NCBI GenBank assembly: GCA_020086605.1
Contig: JACBWW010000003.1
Location: 55,096,625 to 55,160,624 of the forward strand
Direction: 5' to 3'
Source of the DNA: Lanius collurio
Lineage: Eukaryota; Chordata; Aves; Passeriformes; Laniidae
DNA: 64,000 nucleotides
Shown: in pieces, positions 28,801 to 39,324 of the stretch
How positions within the stretch are numbered: the first letter of the stretch is position 1
Layout: every line of letters begins with the position of its first letter
Program-made: the position numbers and the translations under genes
The notes under the pieces: generated by a model
Told to the model about the DNA's origin: nothing
Databases searched by the model: none
What the model saw: the letters and a program-made list of their open reading frames with translations, nothing else

Positions 28801-29715
28801 AATATCACAGGCTTGTTAAACCTTTTGTAAAAAGGCCTACTTTTAAAAAATTGTTTTGTAATTCCCTTAAACCCTTCTGCAGTCCTGTAGTAGAGATACA
28901 ATCATTTTTAATCTTTCCAGAGATTGGAACCCTGCAGAAAAAAAATCACAGACCATTACACTCAAATCAGCTTTCCTTTTTCCACACAACACTGACTTGT
29001 GTTTGAACATTACTCTGCTGTTTGCTGAAGAGGAGGGCACCATGAGGGCAACAGAAAGCTGACAATGTTTTCATTGGCTCACTCAGCACAAAATGACAAG
29101 CAGAGAGTTTACCCTCTTGCAGGTTGATATTGGTATGAAAAATGAGCTTTTCTTTTTCAATTAAAATATTTTGGCATCAGTCATCCAGTGCCAGGCTAAC
29201 AATACAGTGTAGGAAATTTCCCTCCCCAGATGATGCCAGTGTTCCCCAGCTCTGCCCAAGTGGTGGCCTTGGTTGTTTTCCATGGGAAAGTGTCAGTCAG
29301 GACAAATGTCTGTAGGACTCTGCAAGAAAATATTCAAGATCAAAAAAAAAGTTTGAATATCACAGTGTCACATCCAAACTAGATCTCAGAAAGGAGTCCA
29401 ATAGCAATCATGTCTTCTTTTTTGGTTTCACCAGTACTGAAGATAGGAAATTGGCCTAGACGCCAATCACAGAGGCGTTACCACCATTTCCAATTGGCCC
29501 AGGCTTGGCCAGTGGCATGTCCATCTTTGGAGCCATCAGGGAATGGCTCTGCTGGACATGGTGAAAGCTTCCATCAACTTCTCACAGAAACCACCTCTGT
29601 GGCCCCCCCCTACACTACCAAAAACCAAGCCATGTAAACTTAATACATTGGCACAGAAAACATTATGAGATCCACCAAAAAGAGAAGCAGCGTGATTTCC
29701 TCTAAGTGACAGTTA
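25871..29715. other. Noncoding stretch, no gene recognised
   Basis: Unique AT-rich DNA with a moderately GC-richer patch at about 27430-27720. Small local duplications are visible: 'gcttcatgtctt' twice near 26050-26090 and 'tggcttccag' twice near 26641-26660. None of the open frames shows a recognisable domain. Confidence 0.45.
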
Positions 29716-30013
29716 GAAATGTGTTGTAATGGGGAATCCTTACAACAAGTATAAGACAGCAATGGACTTGGAAGGAAAGATGAAGCAACATTTCTTTAGA
29801 TGTTCAGGGATTATTTTATTCCTCCAGCCACATGGCTGGAGTTCCCAGGCAGACTCCAGTCATGGGACCCTGCTCTCTTTTCGGGCCCCGGGCACCCAAA
29901 CCAACCAATCAGGAACAGGTATGGGGCACACGTGACATGGGGACAGGGACAGACACGTACCCTGCAGGGTCCCTCCCCCCAGGACTTCAGGGGAAGGCAC
30001 CTCCACAGAAATG
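29716..30013 (-). mobile_element. Solo LTR, ERVK-like, with 6-bp target duplication
   Basis: The LTR spans 29722-30007 (286 bp, TGTTGTAAT...CTCCACA on the plus strand) and is flanked by perfect 6-bp direct repeats, GAAATG at 29716-29721 and 30008-30013. It is the same family as the LTRs at 38297-38586, 40301-40594 and 56638-56880. Direction is inferred from the AATAAA polyadenylation signal on the minus strand (29815-29820). A perfect stem (CTCCAGCCA / TGGCTGGAG, 29822-29841) sits just before that signal in the sense of transcription. The minus strand also carries an intact CTGATTGG Y-box/inverted CCAAT and a CACGTG E-box. A solo LTR is what recombination between two proviral LTRs leaves behind. 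Confidence 0.88.
29815..29820 (-). terminator. LTR polyadenylation signal AATAAA
   Basis: A canonical AATAAA on the minus strand of the solo LTR. The homologous hexamer is intact in the LTR at 56638-56880 but reads AATAAG in both LTRs of the 38.3-40.6 kb element. Confidence 0.6.
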
Positions 30014-33000
30014 CAGTAGATTCAGAATACTATGTCTAGTGGATGCTGTCTCTGGGCTATTTGCAGACAGTCTTCAACCTGAATTACTCATATTTTCTGC
30101 ATGACCTCCCTCCAGCTGACTTCCCAGAGCCTTTGGTTATCTCACACAAAAGGCATTTGAGACCACCACTGGTGGTGAGATAAAGGTTATACTGATTTCA
30201 GACTTGCTGCTGCCTGGAAATGCTGTAATTGGTGGCATGAATTAAATCTTCTCCAAGGAGTACAGAAGAGACTTCAAGATTGCCTGTTCACTACTCTGAG
30301 TAGTACTGGCCAAGTTCTTTATACAACTTCCTTGTGTTTTCCTCTGCTGGCTCTTGCCAGGTCCAAGTGAGCTCACTTGTTCTGGTGAAGGAGAGCCAGC
30401 AGGACCATTCCTATTCCTGGATTGCTGAATGTCAGCCAGGTCTCATTTTACCTGTAAGCATAAAAAAAGCACCAACCTGAGTCTCACTTAAACTTGCCTT
30501 CCAACTATTTGTAAGGCTTATTAACTATCCTGAGAGGCCTGTGTTGAAATAAGATTTTGCAAAAGCTACACTTTTTGTGAAAAGGCAGGTTTTTACTGTA
30601 TTCACTAATAATAACTTCCTCACCAGGGTATTTTACAGCAAAGACTAATCACACTGTTGCTTGAAGGTTTTCACAAGTGAGCAGAGAGATCTACTGTTGT
30701 GAGCTGAGTCAACAGTTTGCAGAAACACTCACTGCATTGGTTCTTCACTAATATCTGGTTGCCACAGCAAAATGATGCAGAAGTCTTCCCAGAGGGAGCT
30801 CTGAAAATTATACTGTGAGCAGCATGATTTGAGGTTGTTACCGTGAGTTTCTTAAGTTTCTATATTGAACAAAACCACATTGTGAAACACAGAGCCTTTC
30901 TTACTGAACCCCAACAAAGCCTTCATTTTGGAACTGCTCCCACAACTATCTCATCAGGTCTAGAAAGCAAAGGAAACAATTGCTAATCATAACATTCCAG
31001 AACTGCATAGCACTGCTCTCCTTTCTACAAGCGGGATTTTCCAAGCACATCATGAAATTGCAGGTGGATGTGATGGGGTCTTGATGAGCTACTAATCTGG
31101 ATGCCATTAACACCAGCCCTTCTGGGAGGCTCTCCCAGCTGAGGGGCAGCACACCCAGGCACTCTGCATCCACACCAACCCTAGCCTTTCTATTACAACT
31201 CTGAAAAAAAAAAAGAAACAGGCAGAGGTAAAATAATCTTTCTTAACACAGAAAAATTACTGCAAATTTATCCAGCAGATAGAAATAAGTAGAAATTTAC
31301 CTGAGACATGCAACAGAGCCTAACTTGCAGCAAAAGGGAAGAGACTGAAGTGTCTGAATTTAAAATAATTTTGTGAGGAAACTCCTGACACAAAGTTTTG
31401 AAGAGTAGAAGGCAGATTATGGGGGAAAAGATTAGGAAGGGAGCTTATATCACTGAGCTAAAGCAAAGAAGAATGCAAAAGGGAGTGCCTTAACTTTATA
31501 ATTAATTTTGTAATTAATTGAATAGTTTAAAATGTTTTGTTCATTTTTCAAATGTATGTTTTCCCTTTTGCATACAAGAAAGGCAAAGTCAGGGAACTTT
31601 GTGCTTGGAACATAGCCTGGTGAAGGGTGTGATGCTTAGCTGTGTTCACAGAGCTTCTTTTACTATTTGGACAGCCCATTAAACAATTATGTCTCCTGAG
31701 TTTTACCAAGAGCTGCTGGAGATCATAGAGGTTTTTTTCCAGAGCTTTTGGGATAAATTGATTAATATACTTTTAAATAACATAATCTTTATGACCTGAA
31801 TTATAGTAATCCTGTACAAGATAGAAAGGAACATAATGCTGTGAACAAATTTTCTCTTACTAGTATAGCTTTTTCACAACCAGGGCATATTCACCTCACT
31901 TTAGATGAGACAGCTACCTTTTAGGCCTCTGAAGTTGGGTGAGACATTGAAAGTGCAATTAATTTTGTCAATAATGCCATCTTTGTAGTCAGTAATATGC
32001 ATCTTGTGTGAATTTTTTTTTTGTCCAAGTGAAACTGCAGAAGAGAATGCATGGAACATCTCAGGGAAGTGCTAGGAAGACAAGGGAAGGAAGGAATTAT
32101 AGAAACTCAGGACAGAAAGAACAGCAGCTTCTAAGTCCCAACTGCTTGTGAGGAAGCATGTTTGAAGAAGGAGCAGAAGACAGCCAGTATCCTGGAGACA
32201 ACACTCCTGAACAGTACATGATGCAATAACACAAATTTACAAAAGAAGAGCCAGGTAAAGTGTGATTTTGATTGAGGGGGAAAAAAATTTTTGCTTTGAA
32301 GAAAGATCAGAGCCAGGGTGGCTGGACTAAAGAGGGAACAGGAAAGTTTGAGAGCAGCAGTAGGGAGGGTTACACGAGTCTTTAGATGAGGGGGAAAGTG
32401 CATAGTAGAAAGCACATTACAAGGGGGAAGGAACAGCAGACACAAGAGAACAGTCCCAAAATGTTCTCAGATGAGGTACTAGTGAAAATATAAGCATATG
32501 TATCTCTACCTGCTGCATGCAGAAAGAATCTCTGTGTGTTTATAATCCTGGATATAGGAATGAACAAAAATGTAAAAGCTGAATTTCTGAACAAAGAATA
32601 TAAAGAGAATGTCCAGATATAATCTACAATTTCAAATGCACATTTCTCTGAATATCTTCCTTTTTCAGGGTAAAGTTCACCCATTAGCCAGCATGCCCTG
32701 ATATTTGCAGCTTGACAGTATAACCAGCTGTGTTTTATCAGTTCAAAAGGGAGGAATCCATGTTAAACCTTATGGAGAAGGAAAAGCTATGAGCAAATCA
32801 TATCATGGGAGTCAAGGGAAAAAGCTTTCTTTTTTTTCTGGCTTTAAAGGGACTTAGATATTTTGAATACAAAATGTGCACTAAGCATAATTAAATAGGG
32901 AAAAGCTGTAAGTAGGGAATGCCCCACTTGTTAATGCTATACAAATAATTTAGAAGATGTAATACTTTATGGACAGATTAGTCCTTTTTGGAAAATACAA

Positions 33001-36000
33001 ATTATGGAAAATCTTTAGGTAGATAGCAAATCTGCAGAGCAACATTTCAGCTGCCTGAAGAATTCTACTTCTGGAGATGTGATTTTCCTTCATTGATTTT
33101 GTTTTTCACCTAAAATTGTGAGGATTTGTATTTTTTATATCAGATGGGGTTCACATTCAGTACCCAAACTTATCCCATCAGGTCTTTTTCTATGTGGAGG
33201 AGAAGCTAGTAATCAGTGCTGCAATTGATACATGGCATTCATTCACACTCATGGTGAGAGCACTGTGTCAGAGGCAGAAGCCAAGAGCAATCCTGTGCTG
33301 CCAGGTGTGTACAAGATGGCATTTAATGTCAGTGCATAATTAAGCCCAAGTAGAGATTTATTGCTGGTAATGATGGCCAGCAGGATTGCAGATTATTTTG
33401 GGCTTTATTTTTGGATAAAGGAAATGTTAGCCATCATTTTTCCTTGTGTCACACAGTTCAGATACACTTTTCAACTATATTAGCCATAATGTTGATATAA
33501 TCTTCATAAATGCCTTAAACTTAAGGGGGAAAAAAAACCCAATAATTAATTTTGTTCATTATTGTTCTGATTGATTTGGCAGTTTTCACAGATATAAAAA
33601 GCATGTTCTCATCTTTTCTTATGTTTGTATTTTCATCTGACAAGCAGTCTTTTATCAACCTACCAACCCTTTGCTCTTTGCTGGTATAGATAGCAGCTCC
33701 ATCTTAAAAGTCATACAGGTTTTTAATGATTTCTCAGAGTTCAGCACCTCTTGGGTTAAGATTTCATTCCCATTTTCCAGGAAAAAGATATTTATTGTAC
33801 TCACTTGACCCCCCATTTTCATGCCTTTAGCAGAGCTGTTTAAGGGTTTTTTCACTCTCTCTTATGGATTGTCCTCTCCCAAGCTTTCAATGTTTCATAC
33901 TAAGTAGGACAATTTCTTTTAGCTTTATTTGCATCAGATACTCCTTTACTCAATTATCTTTAGCAATCCTCCTCTACAGCTCAGCTCTGACTGTCCATGG
34001 CCAGAAGTGAACATCCCACCTGGAGGTCTCCTTAGCATCTTCTGTTGTGATTCTGTGTGTATAACAATTCAGTTGAAAATATTTCCCCTGAGGCCTTTTA
34101 TGACAAGTTTCCTTTTTTTTAAGTTTAGCTATGTGAGCATCCCATAGCTGATCTGTGAACCCACACATGCAACAAATCCCCAGTTTATTAGGAGAAGTTT
34201 CTCTTTGTTTGCAAGGACCGAGGTTCGAATCTCATTTGAGTAGTTGAGTGTCACATTCTCTGAACTCTAGTCTGCCAGGGCACCCAGCCCTTCTCAAGGT
34301 AACAACATGCCCTGCAACACTGGATATACCTCTCAGCTTCAAGAAACTACAAAATGTCACCAGCACATCCTTATTTTTTATCCTCTTGTCATTAATATAA
34401 ATAGATTGTACAGTGTCACTTCCTTTCACAGTGTCCTTAGATAGTGCCCTGCCTGTGAGGGGTCTCTCCTCTCTTGCCTGCCTGGGTGCTCACCCCCCCC
34501 GGAAACCATCTGTTCATCCCTCCATCCTGCAGCATACCTGTGTTTCCCACATAGATCACTAAGGAACCTGAAATCTGGGACAGACTGCATTTCTTCTTTT
34601 TTAAATAGGAGCCTATCTATTTACACAGCTGCTACACCCCTTGGCCAAAGCCAAACTGTATTTTCTCCCATCCTCAGTATTATCAGAGGTGTAGATTTTA
34701 GTAATAGAACTCCTCTTGTTTTCTTTCCCATTGGCTGTTATACTTTACCTAATCACCAGTGTCATAGTTGTTATTGAAAACTGAATCCAAGTAATCATTT
34801 CATTTTGGTGTCACATTTTGTATCCTTAACCCTTGTAAAATTCTCACTTCATGGCAGAGTCATTACTCTTCCTATACCAGTAAATAATTTCTCTGTTATT
34901 TGTTTTAATATCCTTTTCTGGTGTGTCTCAGATAGGTGTGTTTGGCAATTTGCACTTCATTCCACCCCATTTTGACCTCTGTGACTGCTGATGCCCCTTT
35001 TTCCACACTTTGAAACCCCTCTCTCTTCTATTTATGGCAGTTATTTATCTTACTGAACCTGGAGAGTTTCTCTGTAAGGTTTTCCTCATGTCTGGAGTAG
35101 AGAATTCTGTCACTTCAACAAAGAAATTTGTGGCTACTCACAGCCTGGAATACCTGAGTGCTGCTGTCATCAGTACCACTTGTCCTTCAGCCTACTCCAG
35201 ATGAATTAGGGTATTTCATAATGCTTAACACAATCCCTAGTAATCTGCATCTCCTTAACACTGTTACAATATCTGCACATACCTCTTGCTTTCCTTGATA
35301 CCATTCCCTCACCCCTAAAATCCAGGGGTAAGGTTAATTAAAGATCCCTGTCAATCATAATTGATTTAGAGCCCTAAAGTCAAGCTCCTTTCAAAGGCAG
35401 GACTTGGTCTTAATTTGTTTTTGCTCCAATTTAGTACTTGGTCTGGTACATCCCTCCTCTGACATTTCTTTTTTTTCCCATGTTGTCTATATTTCTTCTG
35501 TATTGTCTCTGTGGTTGTTTCACTTCCCTTCCCTGGAGCCTTTCCTGTGCTACTATAGTCTATGAAGCTTAGTAACATTTGACATTTCTATAATACTCAA
35601 CACACTCAGGCACAGCATTCACAGGTACAGGAACAGAATCCTGTCAGGAAACACGGATTTGATTTATAATGACCATATGCCAGGCTTTCTCATAACTTTT
35701 CCATTCTATTAAATCACCTAAAGAAACAGTAAGACAGTATTTTAATTCTGCAACAAAGCAAATATAAGACATGGTTATTTAACTGAGACAACCAAAAAAT
35801 ATTGTCTCTATGGAACACAAGCCAAAACTCATATAATAAATATAATTACCACAATATACCAACTACTCTTCTCAAAATAAGAAGCTCTTTTCCAATACAT
35901 GAACTGCCACTGTATTTTTACTAAACTGTCAATAAAGCAGCCCAATTCCAAAGTTACCAGAGCAATTTTGATAAGAACAATGGTTTCATCTTTCAATTCC

Positions 36001-38290
36001 TCTATAGCTACAGCTGAGAAAATGAGGTACTAAAAGAAAGAGAAAACTTATGAGAATTACATCATATTTTTAAAGAGACAGTAATAATCCCAGTCATATT
36101 CCCTGGATAAATTAACATAGAATCTCCCCTCCTTCTTTCATTTTTCTTCTTGACACCACTTCACAATGTTATTTCACCATCTGGCTGTGGTTTTTTAATC
36201 AAGTCTTATATTAAAAACTCAAATTAAAAATGAACAGGGAATGGGAGACACCAGTATAAAGAACTCTAAGAGATTTCTCAAGCAACTACATTTTATTTTC
36301 TTATTGGCTCCTTTTCCCTGTAGGAAAAGTTTCTTCTCTAAACTTTATTATTTCCATACACCTACAGGTAACCCAGAAGTTATAAGCACCACTTTGAAGG
36401 GTCCCCATTTCCCCAGAAGCTGCCAATGCCTCCAGGCGCTGCTCTTTCTGCTGCTGGGCACCCTCCTAACTCTCACCCAGATTTGCTCAGGCAGGAGTGA
36501 ATCCCAACAACAGCTACCCTGCCCTTTGCACCCCAAAGGAGATGTTTCTCTGGCAAAGAAATAACAGCTCCTCACCCTGCCTGAATTTTCCTCCTTCCTT
36601 GTGTTTCTCTCTACAGCAAAGGTAAGTGCCTTTCATCTCCTACAAGCCTAGAAGCAAATCTAAGCAAGACCTGGAGGTAAATTAAAAGGAATTGCATGAC
36701 AGGAATAAAGTACAGCTACATTAGTTCTTCTGAAAAAAAAAAAAACAATTAATAGTTGTAAATGTATTATTCTTGCTACTGGGGTAACAGCTTCAAGAAC
36801 AGAGCTGGAAAACTGGCTGAGGCATTGAAAAAAGTGATCTTCAGACACAGACCTGAGTAAGAGAGAAAGCTCACACACATACCTGTTCCCAGTCACCTTT
36901 GTATGAACAATAGGATCTCCAACAGTGATTCCCAAAGACTTTGGACTTCCAGGTGCCCAAGACCAATGCTCATTTTTTAGAATGGTCAGGAGGCCTGAGT
37001 AGAGCTTTGTTCAAGGCTTGAGCGTTTAAGAAATTTGGCAGGACTTATTTTCACCTTTAAAGGCAGCTCTGAAATTATCTCAGAGGTTCACTCCTGTCAA
37101 CTCCCTCACCTTTCTTTATAGGCCACAGCTGCTCAAACTGCAAAATCCAGCAGGAATAAGAGCAGCCACAGCATGTTGCCATTTCTCTAAGCTCTGGTGG
37201 TTACAGGCATCTTAAGAAATCAAAGAAAACATCTTAAAAAACATATACTGAGCATGCAAGTTTGAAAAAAAAAATAAGATGGGTAGGACAATCCTTTGGT
37301 ACAGAGTGAATATTGTCTGAGTAATGCAGGAGACTTGCACTATATAATATACCCAAAGACAGAAAATGTAGACATCTACCCCTACCAGCAACTTTGAAGG
37401 AGTCTTGGGATCATGCAGCATAGAGCTTCAGCTGTTCACTTCATTAAAGTGATAATTTAGTTGCATTAGTAACAACCTCCATGAGGAACACCAGCAGATG
37501 ATGGAAACTTCCTCAGATGTTTAACAAAGTTCTGTTTGCTCAAATCTTACTAGACAATCTAGAAAATAAATACACAGTTTTTTCACCAGGAAAGCAAGTA
37601 ACTGTTGAAAAAGTAACCATCTTTTACTGAGTTTCTTCACCAGGAAGATTTCTATCATGATTTGTCTTTCCCTAATGAAATGAGGGAAAATGAGAAAGAA
37701 TTCAGGGAAGTCCTGCAATGTGTGTTACATAGGACATTGGTCTAGATCAGCACTATTGTGCATTCCAAACTTGTAACCTATGAATCTCAGGGAAAAAAGT
37801 AAAAAAGAAAAGACAATTTCAATAGTCACTCTTATTTTCTGACAAACATAGTTATCAACATTTCCAAAAAAATAGAACCAGCTATTCTTTTCTGCCCTGG
37901 AAAAGTTCATTAAGCTGTTATTTTTTTTTTGTGCAACAAAGAGCCCTAGTGACCTTGAGACCTCAGCTGTTTGGTTTTGCTGCATGGAGGTCCAGTGGAG
38001 ACATCAGCCGCAGAAATGCCCTACTCTGACCAGTGCCAGAAAAAATACAATTGGAAAAGCACTGAGCTCATCCATTCTCCCAAGGCCCTGATTTGATTAC
38101 ATCATGTGTTCTGTGTCTAACGGTGACTACAGCAGAGATGTGATAGGGAAAACTGAGAGATTGAACCTGGTGACATAACTCCCAAAGTCTGTCCCCTTCT
38201 CTTACCTTTTCTCCTTCCCCCAGCTGTCAAATTGATTACTTACAAAATCTTTTGTTATCTTCCCCTTCCAATTTTAATGTATTTTTATCT
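30014..38290. other. Noncoding stretch, no gene recognised
   Basis: AT-rich unique DNA. Text near 34290-34430 has faint CR1-like wording (for example 'catccttattttttatcctcttgtcattaat' resembles a diverged CR1 block), too weak to call. Two close copies of 'taattaatt' occur near 31500-31520. A tRNA T-arm-like 'ggttcgaatctc' near 34221 has no tRNA around it. No open frame carries a recognisable domain. Confidence 0.45.
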
Positions 38291-38296
38291 GAAACC

Positions 38297-38586
38297 TGTT
38301 GTAGTGAGGGGAATCCTTACAACATGAATAAGACAGCGATGGACTTGGAAGGAAAGATGAAACGATATTTCTTGTAGATGTTCAGAGATTCCTTATTCCT
38401 CCAGCCACATGGCTGGAGTTCCCAGGCAGCCCCCAGTCATGGGACCCTGCTCCTTTTTCCCGGGCCCCAGACACACACACCAACCAGTCAGGAACAGGTA
38501 TGGGGTACACGTGACATGGGGACAGGGACAGACCTGTACCCTGCAGGGTCCCTCCCCCCGGGATTTCAGGGGAAGGCACCTCCACA
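38297..38586 (-). repeat. 3' LTR of the cold-shock-carrying element
   Basis: A 290-bp LTR, TGTTG...CCACA on the plus strand. Its outer end touches the GAAACC duplication and its inner end lies next to a polypurine tract, which makes it the 3' LTR for minus-strand transcription. The polyadenylation hexamer is AATAAG (38392-38397), one base from AATAAA. The stem CTCCAGCCA/TGGCTGGAG is intact (38399-38418). The E-box CACGTG is intact, whereas the Y-box reads CTGACTGG with one change. It differs from the 5' LTR at roughly 40 positions by eye. Confidence 0.87.
38399..38418 (-). other. Conserved hairpin upstream of LTR poly(A) signal
   Basis: A 9-bp perfect inverted repeat (CTCCAGCCA / TGGCTGGAG) with a 2-base loop. 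In the direction of transcription it ends about two bases before the polyadenylation hexamer. The same stem occurs at 29822-29841 and, with an 8-bp stem, at 40402-40421, but is broken in the LTR at 56638-56880. Its position is reminiscent of the poly(A) hairpins of retroviral R regions; function is inferred only. Confidence 0.5.
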
Positions 38587-38686
38587 ATTCACCCTTTCTT
38601 TTTAAATAAAATAACATTGGAAAACTCAGTTGGATAAACAACAAAACAATTTCAAAGGAAAGGAAGCCACTATCTTGAGTCCTCAA
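38587..38686 (-). pseudogene. Possible remnant of a viral Env C-terminus
   Basis: Between the cold-shock stop codon and the 3' LTR, an open minus-strand frame encodes a hydrophobic stretch (IVLLFIQLSFPMLFYL) followed by basic KRKGEL, which is encoded by the polypurine tract itself. Some class II retroviruses have the end of the transmembrane Env overlapping the polypurine tract in just this way, giving a membrane segment then a basic tail. The stretch is short and the match is only in style, so it could equally be chance. The frame runs on into the LTR without a meaningful product. Confidence 0.25.
38592..38603 (-). other. Polypurine tract of the LTR element
   Basis: The minus strand reads AAAAAGAAAGGG followed by TGAAT and then the LTR start TGTGGAGG. 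A purine run ending in GGG immediately before a 3' LTR is the expected plus-strand primer site of a retrovirus. Its presence fixes the orientation of the element as minus strand and agrees with the location of the primer-binding-site candidate. Confidence 0.7.
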
Positions 38687-38805
38687 ATGTCCAAACAGAT
38701 TTTCCTTGGAGCATCAGAAGGGAGACAGGACTTGAGCATGCTTCAGATGGAAACTGAGGAAGGGATTTTCCTTTTTGTACCTGTTGGAATCTTAGAAAAA
38801 GACAG

Positions 38806-39318
38806 TTAATTTCTTCCCTCCCTCTTTGTCATCCCCCTCATCAGCAATGCAAAGGGATTAATGGCAAATGAAAAAGACTGGTTTTGTGAGGGGAACCAGA
38901 AAGGGAAATTTGGGCTGGGCACATATGGGGAATAAAGGGACAGGGGATAAAAGGGGAAGGTGGAATAGGAGAAAGGATAGGGATTATGGGGATATTGTCT
39001 AGCATATCTACTACCTTTGACAGGGACACCCCCAGGGCCTGTAACACATGCGGCCTGTGGGCCCTTTCCTCTTTGCACAATTTTAAATTCTACTCTTTCT
39101 CCTTCTTCCAAGCTTGGAACATCACTTTTGGGGTTCTTTTTTACGATAGCAGATTTATGGACAAAAATACTTTCTCCAGTATCGTTTTTCAACAAGAAAC
39201 CATAGTTTTTCTTTACATTATACCATTTTACAGTTCCAAAAACCCTAGCTGCAATAACCTTTTCATTTTTCCAAGTTCCTTTGTTCTTGCTTTCACTTTC
39301 GGTTTCGCTCACTCTCAT
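38806..39318 (-). CDS. Y-box-type cold-shock-domain protein, captured by a retroelement
   Basis: An intact 170-residue frame. The start at 39318 is the first ATG after an in-frame TGA in the leader. Residues 1-19 are polar (Ser/Glu/Lys). Residues about 20-106 form a complete cold-shock domain: GTVKW at 28-32, RNP1-like KNYGF at 37-41, RNP2-like IFVHK at 51-55, and the vertebrate Y-box signature VTGPGGVPV at 92-100. The residues equivalent to the YBX1 nucleic-acid-stacking set (W32, F41, F52, H54) are all present, but the first glycine of the usual GYGF is Asn38. By eye about 55-60% of the domain matches vertebrate Y-box proteins. The family binds single-stranded RNA/DNA and packages or regulates mRNA. 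Residues 107-156 are rich in Pro, Phe, Tyr and Ser and replace the long tail of alternating basic and acidic clusters of YBX1-3, so RNA affinity and multimerisation may differ. It lies inside the LTR element, in the element's sense. No introns are seen. Confidence 0.8.
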   Translation of the reverse strand: MRVSETESESKNKGTWKNEKVIAARVFGTVKWYNVKKNYGFLLKNDTGESIFVHKSAIVKKNPKSDVPSLEEGERVEFKIVQRGKGPQAACVTGPGGVPVKGSRYARQYPHNPYPFSYSTFPFYPLSLYSPYVPSPNFPFWFPSQNQSFSFAINPFALLMRGMTKREGRN

Positions 39319-39324
39319 GCTGGA

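Noticed and set aside
34216..34235. tRNA-like 'ggttcgaatctc' B-box
   Set aside because: No A box, anticodon arm or acceptor stem can be folded around it.
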